A stretch of 44,410 nt of DNA. Origin: an uncultured Elusimicrobia bacterium (GTDB lineage Bacteria > Elusimicrobiota > Endomicrobiia > Endomicrobiales > Endomicrobiaceae). Each line of letters starts with the position of its first letter. The stretch's first letter is position 1. The notes under the pieces are model-generated. The model had not been told where the DNA came from and made no database searches. It saw only the letters and a list, made by a program, of their open reading frames with translations. Where the stretch lies: contig CALGGE010000007.1 in the NCBI GenBank assembly GCA_937916125.1, positions 1 to 44,410 of the forward strand, read 5' to 3'. Below, in pieces: positions 1 through 5,849 of this stretch. The position numbers and the translations under genes are program-made.

Positions 1-918
1 TTCCGATCTGGAATGTTGGAAAAATTCGGCTCGATTTCGAGAATTAGAGAAGAAATAAATGACTCGTTGGATAATTCTTGTAAGGATTTTATTTTCATTT
101 CCTCTAAATGATATGTTGAATTTTTAAGCGCTAATTCAAGAATATCATCATTCTTTTTCGTCTTTTTAGCATTTATGGTAACTTTGGAGCCTTTCTTTGA
201 AGATAACCAATCTTCAAACATGTTTTTATCTTCAGAACTGATTTTAGCGGAGAGCAGTATTTCTGACGGAATATCGAGTTCTCCTGTTAATAGATAATAT
301 TCTTTGATAAAGAAAGAAATAATTTCTTCTTCGCTATCATAATCAGATTTAGCAATTTCAAAATCATTTTTGTTTGTAAGTCTTCCGTCTCGAATTTGCA
401 ATACGGAAATACCGCCCATATAATCATCTGCAGTTAAAGATATAATGTCCTGATTAATATTAGTGTTTTCATAAACAACTTTTTGTTTTTCGATTGTCTT
501 TAAAACATCAAAATAGCTGTCACGATATTTTGCGGCTTTTTCATATTCCTGATTTTCAGAATATTTTTCCATCAAGGACTTGAGTTCATAAACAAGTTGC
601 ATTTGCTTTCCTGATAAAAATAATTCAACATTATTTATTAATTTTTTATATTCAACAGGGGTAATCAGCTTTTGACACGGAGCCATACATCTGCCAATTT
701 GGTAATACATACAAGGTCTGTCTTTAAATTTTGGAGTTTTACACTGTTTTAAAGGAAAAAGTTTTTTTAACAAATCCAAAGTAGTGTACATAGACTTTGC
801 ATTTGTATATGGTCCGAAATATTTGCCTTCAAGCATGTTTCTATTTCGTTTTCTTGTAACTAAAATACGAGGATAATCTTCTTTCGTAATAAGGAAATAC
901 GGAAATTTTTTATCATAT
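1..918 (-). pseudogene. uvrC: uvrC fragment, excinuclease ABC subunit C, 5' end missing
   Basis: Read on the minus strand, the frame runs from SSYDKKFPYFLITKEDYPR through GKYFGPYTNAKSMYTTLDLL, the Cys-rich stretch RPCMYYQIGRCMAPC and a UVR-type helical pair (YELKSLMEKYSENQEYEKAAKYR) to the window edge. This is the middle of UvrC, the incision nuclease of nucleotide excision repair. The N-terminal GIY-YIG nuclease domain (about the first 95 residues) should lie at 920-1210. That DNA instead encodes the 3' half of a pilin on the other strand, so no start is visible. UvrB-binding and C-terminal nuclease parts would lie outside the window. Either the gene is broken or the assembly is chimeric here. 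uvrA is intact at 17.5-20.3 kb. Family call sure, pseudogene status likely. Confidence 0.75.
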
Positions 919-1188
919 GAAGATAGTAGCGGGAAAGGGCATTTGACAAGTTATGAAACAGTATTAGGTATAGATATAAGAGGCAATAAATATTTTACAT
1001 TGTTTACCGTTGGAGCAGGTCTAAGATTTGGTGCTACTACTTATTTCCACGCAGTAGCAAAAAAGCCAATAGAAATAAGCAAAAATGGCAATATGTTATT
1101 ATTACAATATAACCTAACCAAAGGATCTTACGTTTTTGAAGGAGCAAGTGTTGAACTTGATGGAGATTCTTCATTCTATGGGAATTAA
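919..1188 (+). pseudogene. 3' half of a type IV pilin-like gene
   Basis: The frame reads EDSSGKGHLTSYETVLGIDIRGNKYFTLF and ends with stop TAA at 1186-1188. It matches the C-terminal halves of the pilins at 1928 and 3873, which share ETVLGID/EEVLGID, GNKY and a terminal L-x-Y-x4-G pattern. The conserved N-terminal prepilin helix is absent. Weak similarity (KYGNFL against EYGxFL) continues upstream to about 895 inside uvrC DNA, so the junction sits in a short stretch shared by both genes. A TTG at 943 could initiate an 81-residue peptide, but no ribosome binding site or prepilin signal precedes it. It is best read as a truncated pilin. Confidence 0.7.
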
Positions 1189-1190
1189 AA

Positions 1191-1252
1191 GATGATGGGA
1201 ACAAAAAGCGAAGCTTTTTGTTCCCATCATCAAAAATTGTTGTGCAATTTTT
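1191..1252 (+). terminator. Tandem hairpins after the pilin fragment
   Basis: A perfect 19-bp stem (1191-1209 with 1213-1231, loop GAA) is followed by a second hairpin AAAAATTG/CAATTTTT (1232-1252). It separates the pilin fragment from the convergent XRE gene and is a likely bidirectional terminator. The CCCATCAT...TGxTGT...TTTT layout resembles the paired hairpins at 4587-4650. Confidence 0.6.
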
Positions 1253-1264
1253 CCAATCTTCCGC

Positions 1265-1627
1265 TTAATTTTTCTTTAATAATTTAATTTCTTTTTTTAA
1301 CATCTCATTTTCAATTTGAAATCTTTTATTCATTTCTTCAATAACTTTATCTTGTTTTTCTATTAAATGCATAATAAAGTCTATTTTCTCATTAATATCA
1401 TTCGATGTTGAAGATTTGTTAAATTTTTTATCATCTAAAAAATATGTTACGGGGACATTGAAAAATTTTGCAAGTTTTCCTATAGATTTATTCGTAGGTT
1501 CTGCCTTACCGCTAAGCCAACGACTAACAACACCTTCTCCTATTTTCAAGCCATTGGCTAAATCTCTTTGGCTTAAATCTTTTTCTTTAAGTAAATCCAA
1601 CAATATTTCAATAAAATCTTTTTTCAT
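1265..1627 (-). CDS. XRE-family transcriptional regulator with C-terminal coiled coil
   Basis: A 120-residue protein. The start MKKDFIEILLDLL is chosen because AAAGGGGGTTATT lies just before the ATG at 1627; nine residues upstream remain in frame but lack a ribosome binding site. Residues about 5-62 form a helix-turn-helix of the HTH_3/Cro-CI type (LSQRDLANGLKIGEGVVSRWLSGKAEP, then a lambda-like third helix). Residues about 75-118 are a charged, heptad-like coiled coil (IEKQDKVIEEMNKRFQIENEM), probably for dimerisation. It is divergent from the pilin gene at 1928, with a consensus promoter and an inverted repeat between them, so it probably represses or switches that pilin and itself. The gene at 3094 has the same architecture and position relative to the second pilin. 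Confidence 0.85.
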   Translation of the reverse strand: MKKDFIEILLDLLKEKDLSQRDLANGLKIGEGVVSRWLSGKAEPTNKSIGKLAKFFNVPVTYFLDDKKFNKSSTSNDINEKIDFIMHLIEKQDKVIEEMNKRFQIENEMLKKEIKLLKKN

Positions 1628-1654
1628 AATAACCCCCTTTTTATACAAAAACAC

Positions 1655-1683
1655 TTGACAAAACTTGCTTTATGTACTATAAT
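1655..1683 (+). promoter_or_regulatory. Consensus sigma70 promoter of the first pilin cassette
   Basis: TTGACA (1655-1660), 17 bases, then TATAAT (1678-1683): a perfect vegetative promoter reading towards the pilin at 1928. It leaves a 5' leader of roughly 235 nt. Confidence 0.8.
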
Positions 1684-1716
1684 TACACTTGTAAACAATA
1701 AATAAAGTAAGTTTTG
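1659..1716. promoter_or_regulatory. Dyad operator overlapping the pilin promoter
   Basis: CAAAACTTGCTTTAT (1659-1673) and ATAAAGTAAGTTTTG (1702-1716) are inverted copies matching at 14 of 15 positions. A smaller dyad TTACA-CT-TGTAA lies between them. The layout (operator arms around and after the -10 element, between divergent XRE and pilin genes) is typical of XRE repressor binding sites. Binding by the adjacent XRE protein is inferred. Confidence 0.55.
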
Positions 1717-1754
1717 TTAATTTTTTAAAGATAATAAATAATATTTTTTACAAA

Positions 1755-1850
1755 ACAAAAAGAGAGATTTTTCAGCATAACACAAGCTGATTTACTTAAC
1801 AATAGCAACTCTCTTCACAAACTGCCGGTTCTTGGCGGTATCGGCAGTTT
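1755..1850 (+). ncRNA. Structured leader of the first pilin gene
   Basis: Downstream of the promoter the sequence can close AAGAGAG (1760-1766) with CTCTCTT (1809-1815) around a small hairpin CAGC/GCTG (1773-1789). A strong hairpin AAACTGCCG/CGGCAGTTT (1819-1850) follows. No known riboswitch family was recognised. It occupies the same place as the branched element at 3596-3704. Confidence 0.4.
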
Positions 1851-1927
1851 ACATCTAAACAACCTAATATTTTATCAAATTATAATAAAAAATAGAAGTA
1901 AAAAATTGCTTAACATCGGAGGTTTTT

Positions 1928-2380
1928 ATGAAAAAGAAAAAAGGTTTCACGCTTGTAGAATTGGTAATTGTTATTGCCATAGTAATAATTCTGTCGGTAG
2001 TATCAGTTCCGATTTATAGAGGGTACATAAATAAAGCGAAGATGGCAGAGGGATATGCCTTATTGGGAATGGTACTATCTGCTCAAAAAGCATATTATTC
2101 TGAGTATGGAATGTTTTTACACGGTTATAAAAGTAGTGCAGGAACTGACAATGACGGTTATACATGTAATGAAACAGTATTAGGAATTGATTCGCGAGGG
2201 AATAAATACTTTACTTGGTTTGACGTTGGAAGAGGAATAGATTCTACAAATAGGGATTTTATAGCTTATGTATTAAAACCGGAAGATTTAGTTCTCAATT
2301 CTGCAAAACCTTATTTATCTTTAAGATATAATATAACTGACGGAGCATCTTTTGTAGATAATGTAGCTTTTAACGGATAA
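1928..2380 (+). CDS. Type IV pilin-like protein (prepilin)
   Basis: A 150-residue protein with a class III prepilin signal: short basic leader MKKKKG, then FTLVELVIVIAIVIILSVVSVP with Glu at mature position 5. The prepilin peptidase would cut at Gly6-Phe7 and the helix would anchor the subunit in the inner membrane before assembly into a pilus or pseudopilus. Residues 28-60 (IYRGYINKAKMAEGYALLG...AQKAYYSEYG) are shared with the pilin at 3873, while the C-terminal half is divergent except for ETVLGID and GNKYFTW. Ribosome binding site GGAGG lies six bases before the ATG. It has its own promoter, a leader and a terminator hairpin with an nACATAGCn loop. Two Cys are not seen, so the classic D-loop is absent. 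It is a major, minor or secretion-type pilin; which is not decidable here. Confidence 0.9.
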   Translation: MKKKKGFTLVELVIVIAIVIILSVVSVPIYRGYINKAKMAEGYALLGMVLSAQKAYYSEYGMFLHGYKSSAGTDNDGYTCNETVLGIDSRGNKYFTWFDVGRGIDSTNRDFIAYVLKPEDLVLNSAKPYLSLRYNITDGASFVDNVAFNG

Positions 2381-2417
2381 ATTTTATTTAACAGGATTAG
2401 CAATATTAATCCTATTG

Positions 2418-2457
2418 CAGCAGTGGTATGACATAGCGATATCACTGCTGTTTTTTT
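2418..2457 (+). terminator. Intrinsic terminator of the pilin gene, loop GACATAGCG
   Basis: A 12-bp stem CAGCAGTGGTAT/ATATCACTGCTG (one G-T pair) with the 9-nt loop GACATAGCG, followed by seven T. It lies 37 bases after the pilin stop. The loop recurs in other hairpins of this region. Confidence 0.8.
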
Positions 2458-2581
2458 ATAATAATTAAAAAATTTTATAGAGAAATAAAGATTTTGGGGT
2501 TAAATGCAATAATAGAAGTTGTTCCCATAAAACATTTTAATCTTAATATGATAATTTCTCTCGGAATTGAATATGAATAAA

Positions 2582-2692
2582 TTAAACAGATACTCGTTCT
2601 AAAAATCGTTCCATCATATAATTCTGTAAAACAAGTTGTGCAGATATTTTCTTTTTAACAGCAATATTTTTTACGATAGCTTTTAATTGCAT
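2582..2692 (-). pseudogene. Remnant of AbiEii-type nucleotidyltransferase toxin
   Basis: A 36-codon frame begins MQLKAIVKNIAVKKKI and continues SAQLVLQNYMMERFLERVSV before a stop. This is the conserved N-terminus of AbiEii/AbiGii toxins (typically about 250-300 residues), which act as nucleotidyltransferases on cellular RNA. Nothing AbiEii-like follows the stop; the catalytic domain is gone. It directly follows an AbiEi-like tail on the same strand, the usual operon order. It was too short to stand out as a gene but the sequence pattern is characteristic. It is a decayed toxin-antitoxin locus between two pilin cassettes. Confidence 0.6.
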
Positions 2693-2699
2693 AGCATTT

Positions 2700-2816
2700 T
2701 CATAGCAATACCTCTAAATATGAACGGAGTTTGTTTTCTACATTAAATATTTTTGCATACTCTGAAAGTAAAGGAATATTTTTATCTTTTAAAAAAACAT
2801 ATTTTTTTAGAAAAGT
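2700..2816 (-). pseudogene. C-terminal remnant of AbiEi-type antitoxin
   Basis: An open frame ends LKDKNIPLLSEYAKIF, then NVENKLRSYLEVLL, then stop TGA at 2702-2700, eight bases before the AbiEii-like start. The ending EYAKxxNVExKxRxYLEVLL is typical of AbiEi antitoxins, which bind their own promoter. The N-terminal DNA-binding part is absent (in-frame stop at 2817-2819). Together with the next fragment it marks a lost AbiE system. Confidence 0.5.
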
Positions 2817-2997
2817 TCATGTTGTCATCCTATTTATTTACTTTGTTGCTTAATATTACAATATAAACAAGCATATAAGTCAAATTAAAATTTCAAATAC
2901 AAAACTAAATATTATATTTGTCTTTTTAAGGCTGTAATATTTTTACTTTAAAAAATAAAACAAGAAAAATAAACTAAAACATAGCATTAATCCGAAG

Positions 2998-3033
2998 AAA
3001 GACAGAGAAAAGAAATTTCTTTTCTCTGTCTTT
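2998..3033. terminator. Perfect 36-bp palindrome after the second XRE gene
   Basis: Arms of 18 bases (2998-3015 and 3016-3033, left arm AAAGACAGAGAAAAGAAA) are exact reverse complements with no spacer. It lies 60 bases beyond the stop of the XRE gene. A transcript would form a hairpin with a small loop, so it could end transcription, although no long T run follows on the minus strand. The rest of 2458-3093 holds only the AbiE remnants and a short repeat half (cgggaatctcgt near 3074). Confidence 0.5.
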
Positions 3034-3093
3034 AAAATTTTATTTTCTATTTTTCTGTACGAGTGTCTTAATCGGGAATCTCGTCTTGCCGCT

Positions 3094-3450
3094 TTATCTT
3101 CTCTTCGAAATTTCAATTTCAAGTTTTGAAAATCTTGTATTACAATCCTTTTCTAATTTTAAAAAATTTATCTCCAAATCTTTTATTTTGTTTTGAATTT
3201 CCTTAAGTTGTTCAGAAATTGTATAAGGAAATTTTAAATTGTTTTTTTCAATATTTTCTATTAAAGAGCTTATAGGTACATCTAAAGTTTTAGCGATTTT
3301 ATTAAGTGTTTTAATTGACGGATTTCTTTTTCCTGTTATCCAATTGCTGACATGGCTTTGATTCACTCCGATTTTTTTTGCAAAATCTTCCTGTTTTAAA
3401 TTTTTCTCAAACATAAGTCTTTTTAACTTTTCAGAAAAAATTTTTGTCAT
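3094..3450 (-). CDS. XRE-family transcriptional regulator with C-terminal coiled coil (second copy)
   Basis: A 118-residue protein, ATG at 3450 preceded by AAAGAGGAAAAGCT. Residues about 8-62 are a Cro/CI-type helix-turn-helix (LKQEDFAKKIGVNQSHVSNWITGKRNP), followed by IAKTLDVPISSLI. Residues 80-116 are a Lys/Glu-rich coiled coil (LKEIQNKIKDLEINFLKLEK). It shares architecture but limited sequence with the XRE protein at 1265, and is likewise divergent from a pilin gene. A 15-bp-arm palindrome overlaps the -10 element of the facing promoter, the natural operator candidate. Role inferred: local repressor or switch of the pilin cassette. The target specificity probably differs from the first copy because the two operators differ. 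Confidence 0.85.
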   Translation of the reverse strand: MTKIFSEKLKRLMFEKNLKQEDFAKKIGVNQSHVSNWITGKRNPSIKTLNKIAKTLDVPISSLIENIEKNNLKFPYTISEQLKEIQNKIKDLEINFLKLEKDCNTRFSKLEIEISKRR

Positions 3451-3483
3451 AGCTTTTCCTCTTTAATAATTTCTAAAAAACAC

Positions 3484-3535
3484 TTGACTTTATATGATAA
3501 ATAGTATAAAATATTTCTTAAAGAAATATTTTATA
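3484..3535 (+). promoter_or_regulatory. Promoter and palindromic operator of the second pilin cassette
   Basis: TTGACT (3484-3489), 17 bases, TAAAAT (3507-3512). A perfect inverted repeat with 15-base arms and a one-base spacer (TATAAAATATTTCTT, 3505-3519; partner 3521-3535) covers the -10 box. The sequence before the -35 box (AAAAACACTTGAC) is shared with the first cassette promoter. Confidence 0.65.
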
Positions 3536-3595
3536 TACATTCTAATTAAAATCTGCATTCTAAAATTATTCAATTTATAACTGTAAATTAAATCA

Positions 3596-3704
3596 ATAAA
3601 GCCGGGCGAGCTGCGACATAGCAACAGCTCTAATGTTAAATTACTACATAGCAGTAATTTAATTAAAGATGAAATATCATAGCAATCGATTAATCTCTCG
3701 GCTT
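3596..3704 (+). ncRNA. Branched leader RNA with repeated ACATAGC loops
   Basis: An outer helix AAGCCG (3599-3604)/CGGCTT (3699-3704) encloses hairpin A, GAGCTG/CAGCTC (3608-3630), with core loop GACATAGCA, and hairpin B, AAATTAC/GTAATTT (3638-3660), with loop TACATAGCA. A weaker third hairpin exposes CATAGCA at 3678-3684. The whole is a multi-branch junction about 110 nt long in the 5' leader of the pilin at 3873. Different stems carrying one loop sequence suggest conserved RNA structure. No described riboswitch was recognised. Confidence 0.5.
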
Positions 3705-3770
3705 ATTATAGCAAAAAAAATTATTAAAAGAAAGGAGAAAAAGACAATAAACCAAAAAAGTAGAAAGGCT

Positions 3771-3824
3771 ATGAAAAACCTTGAAAAGCAACAAAAATGT
3801 ACAATGAACGGCAACGACAGTTGA
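3771..3824 (+). CDS. Putative 17-residue leader peptide
   Basis: ATG at 3771 opens MKNLEKQQKCTMNGNDS and stops at 3824, 48 bases before the pilin start. The first 39 bases are identical to those at 44366-44404, also after a pilin-type promoter and leader. The ribosome binding site is weak here (GAAAGG) and strong in the other copy (AAGGAG). The tail of the ORF runs into a dispersed repeat. It may be a translated leader, or the identity may reflect a conserved leader RNA. Confidence 0.4.
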   Translation: MKNLEKQQKCTMNGNDS

Positions 3825-3872
3825 AAAGTTGAAGAGTTGAAAACGGCAATAAACTAAAAAAGGAGAAAAATT

Positions 3873-4289
3873 ATGAAAACAAAATTAAAAGGGTTCACAT
3901 TAGTTGAGTTAGTAATCACAATCGCCATTGTGATAATTCTGTCGGTAATTTCAGTACCTATCTATAGAGGATATGTCGATAAGGCTAAAATGAGTGAGGG
4001 TTATGCACTACTTGGATTAATTCTTGCAGCACAAAAAAATTATTATTCGGAATATGGCATTTTTTTAGATGATAATCAAAGTAGTATAGGGAATGAAAGA
4101 TATTCTTACAGTGAAGAAGTTCTTGGTATAGATGCTAGCGGAAATAAGTATTATACCGCATTCAATATCAATAAGGCTAATAATGTTAATCCTACACTTT
4201 TAGATGGTTTTTTGTCCATCATAATAGGTAAAGATATGAAAAATTTAACAATGAAGTATAGTAGAATAGATGGAGCTACAATTTATTAA
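3873..4289 (+). CDS. Type IV pilin-like protein (prepilin, second copy)
   Basis: A 138-residue protein. Leader MKTKLKG, then FTLVELVITIAIVIILSVISVP: prepilin peptidase would cut Gly7-Phe8, leaving Glu at mature position 5. Residues 29-62 (IYRGYVDKAKMSEGYALLG...AQKNYYSEYG) match the pilin at 1928 in protein although codons have diverged, so the conservation is under selection and not a recent copy. The C-terminal half keeps only VLGID and GNKYYTAF. Ribosome binding site AAAGGAG lies seven bases before the ATG. The 360-nt leader holds a branched RNA, a short ORF and a repeat. It is the second of the XRE-leader-pilin cassettes, and a hairpin with the AACATAGCG loop follows the stop. Confidence 0.9.
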   Translation: MKTKLKGFTLVELVITIAIVIILSVISVPIYRGYVDKAKMSEGYALLGLILAAQKNYYSEYGIFLDDNQSSIGNERYSYSEEVLGIDASGNKYYTAFNINKANNVNPTLLDGFLSIIIGKDMKNLTMKYSRIDGATIY

Positions 4290-4309
4290 TAAAACAAAAA
4301 ATTATTTTA

Positions 4310-4332
4310 GGAGCATAACATAGCGATGTTCC
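4310..4332 (+). other. Hairpin with AACATAGCG loop after the second pilin
   Basis: A 7-bp stem GGAGCAT/ATGTTCC (one G-T pair) with loop AACATAGCG, 20 bases after the pilin stop. No T run follows, so it is not a standard terminator. Its loop matches the terminator loop of the first pilin. Between here and 4480 no gene is recognisable. Confidence 0.5.
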
Positions 4333-4483
4333 AAAAAAGGAAGAATTATAACAACAAATCTTTCTTTTTTGCTAATAATAGTTGATACTTTTACATAATA
4401 TCTATTGATATTTTTATCTGACTTGTGGATTTGAAATTAGATTTGTGGGTAATTTTTCAAAAAATGTTTAGCAGAAACAATAA

Positions 4484-4540
4484 GAGGCAGGATGTATTTT
4501 TTCCCTGCCTCGTATCTTTAAAGCAGTGCTATGTAATGCT
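4484..4540 (-). terminator. Hairpins GAGGCAGG/CCTGCCTC and TACATAGCA loop
   Basis: An 8-bp stem (4484-4491 with 4504-4511) may end transcription from either side. Next to it, on the minus strand, AGCA/TGCT (4540-4522) with one mismatch closes the 9-nt loop TACATAGCA, again the shared loop, in the sense of the minus-strand pilin remnant. Confidence 0.45.
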
Positions 4541-4586
4541 CAATTTTATTATAAAATAATGAGAAAAAGTATATTAAAAATAAAAA

Positions 4587-4619
4587 GAGTGAGATTGTTG
4601 CTATGTGACAATCTCACTC
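4587..4619 (-). terminator. Intrinsic terminator with CACATAGCA loop
   Basis: On the minus strand a perfect 12-bp stem GAGTGAGATTGT/ACAATCTCACTC closes the loop CACATAGCA and is followed by TTTTTATTTTT. It lies 46 bases after the stop of the minus-strand pilin-tail remnant, matching the terminator of the pilin at 1928 in plan. A further imperfect hairpin lies at 4622-4650. Confidence 0.7.
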
Positions 4620-4664
4620 CCATCATAAATGCTGTTGCATTTTTGATGATTTAAAAATATTTAA

Positions 4665-4763
4665 TTACCATTGATACCCTTCACTCAATCTTGCTCCTCC
4701 TTCCGATACGTAATAATGCATAACTAAAAAAGTTTTATGATATTCTTGTTTTCTGCTTGACAT
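4665..4763 (-). pseudogene. Possible pilin C-terminal remnant
   Basis: A 32-codon minus-strand frame reads MSSRKQEYHKTF, then LVMHYYVSEGGARLSEGYQW, then stop. Its pattern (hydrophobic-x-L/M-x-Y-x4-GA) resembles the last 25 residues of the pilins here (for example LTMKYSRIDGATIY). No ribosome binding site is seen. The terminator with a shared CATAGC loop downstream supports a former pilin gene in this orientation. Weak because the match is short. Confidence 0.35.
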
Positions 4764-4808
4764 TTTTTTATTAATAGTGTATAGTTTTGATATGACAAAA
4801 CTATACAC
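4757..4808 (+). promoter_or_regulatory. Promoter and operator of the fic gene
   Basis: TTGACA (4757-4762), 17 bases, TATAGT (4780-4785). A perfect inverted repeat GTGTATAGTTTTG (4777-4789)/CAAAACTATACAC (4796-4808) with a 6-base spacer covers the -10 box and start site. The Fic protein has a C-terminal helix-turn-helix, so self-repression through this palindrome is the simplest reading. Confidence 0.75.
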
Positions 4809-4827
4809 TAAAGTAAAAGGGTAAGAT

Positions 4828-5736
4828 ATGAATATTTTAGAAGAAATTGAAATAAAAAGAAAAACAATTTATGAAATTTTAAAAAATCCTCAGGCAAAAA
4901 AAGTTTTAGATGATTGGTTGCTGTCGGAGTTGGCATATACTTCCAACCATATTGAAGGAAATTCTCTCACAAGAAAAGAAACTGCAGATGTTATTACTCA
5001 GGGAATAACTTCAGGTTCAAAAAAACCGATAAAAGATTATCAGGAAGCAATAAATCATGCAAAAGCATTTAATATTATTTTGGAATTAGCAAAAAATAAA
5101 AAAGATATTTCCGAGAATGATATATTAGGTATTCATAGAGAAATTCTAAAAAATATTTATGATGATTTTGCCGGCTGCTACAGAAATGTTCGTGTTAGAA
5201 TTTCCGGCTCGCCGGTCATCCTGCCTAACCCGTTAAAAGTTCCCGTTCTAATGAAAGAACTGATTGCTTTTATAAACACTAAAAAAATCGCTCCTGTACA
5301 AAAAGCAATGGAAACACATTTTAGGTTTGTATCCATACATCCGTTTGTTGACGGTAACGGAAGAACTGCAAGATTGTTATTGAACTTAATATTATTAAAA
5401 AACGGTCATTATCCTATTATTATTCGCCCGCGGGACAGAAGAATTTATTTATCAAACATAGAAAAAGGACAACTTACGGCAGATTTATCCGCATACAATG
5501 AATTTATGTATCAAACTCTTAATAATTCATATCAAACTTATATAGATATGTTCAATAATGATATTAATTTGGAAAATAAAAATCTTTTGACTATAAGTAA
5601 ATTTGCAAAAGCTGCAAATGTTCCTGTTTCTACGGTAAGATATTATTTAAGAGCAGAAAAATTGAAACCCGTTACTAAAACGGAATCCGATTATATGCTG
5701 TTCTCTCTTGAACAAGTAAATATTTTTAAAAAATAA
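4828..5736 (+). CDS. Fic family AMPylase with C-terminal DNA-binding domain
   Basis: A 302-residue protein, ATG after AAAGGGTAAGAT. Residues 36-46 carry the N-terminal inhibitory helix motif (TSNHIEGN), making it a class II Fic. The flap is near SGSPVILPNPLKVP (about 126-139). The active-site loop HPFVDGNGRTAR (about 170-181) has the catalytic His and all binding residues of HPFx[D/E]GNGRxxR. Fic enzymes transfer AMP from ATP to a hydroxyl on a target protein; the inhibitory Glu keeps activity low. Residues about 252-300 (ISKFAKAANVPVSTVRYYLRAEKLKPV) are a MerR-like helix-turn-helix. The palindrome over its promoter suggests autoregulation. It sits alone between the pilin zone and gdhA; target unknown. 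Confidence 0.92.
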   Translation: MNILEEIEIKRKTIYEILKNPQAKKVLDDWLLSELAYTSNHIEGNSLTRKETADVITQGITSGSKKPIKDYQEAINHAKAFNIILELAKNKKDISENDILGIHREILKNIYDDFAGCYRNVRVRISGSPVILPNPLKVPVLMKELIAFINTKKIAPVQKAMETHFRFVSIHPFVDGNGRTARLLLNLILLKNGHYPIIIRPRDRRIYLSNIEKGQLTADLSAYNEFMYQTLNNSYQTYIDMFNNDINLENKNLLTISKFAKAANVPVSTVRYYLRAEKLKPVTKTESDYMLFSLEQVNIFKK

Positions 5737-5763
5737 ATAAAAAAAGTTTGTGATAAAACGAAG

Positions 5764-5812
5764 AAACGCAAGAACAAAGTGTATATCTTATAATATCTCA
5801 GTTCTTGCGTTT
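5764..5812. terminator. Bidirectional terminator between fic and gdhA
   Basis: A perfect 12-bp stem AAACGCAAGAAC (5764-5775)/GTTCTTGCGTTT (5801-5812) lies in the 113 bases between the convergent gene ends. Confidence 0.7.
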
Positions 5813-5849
5813 CAATATTGCAGCTAAAATATTTCGGTCGTAATAATAA

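Noticed and set aside
3448..3453. CATAGC at the XRE start codon and at 5871 and 2690-2706
   Set aside because: These occur in coding or unrelated remnant DNA without a closing stem, so they were not counted with the loop family.
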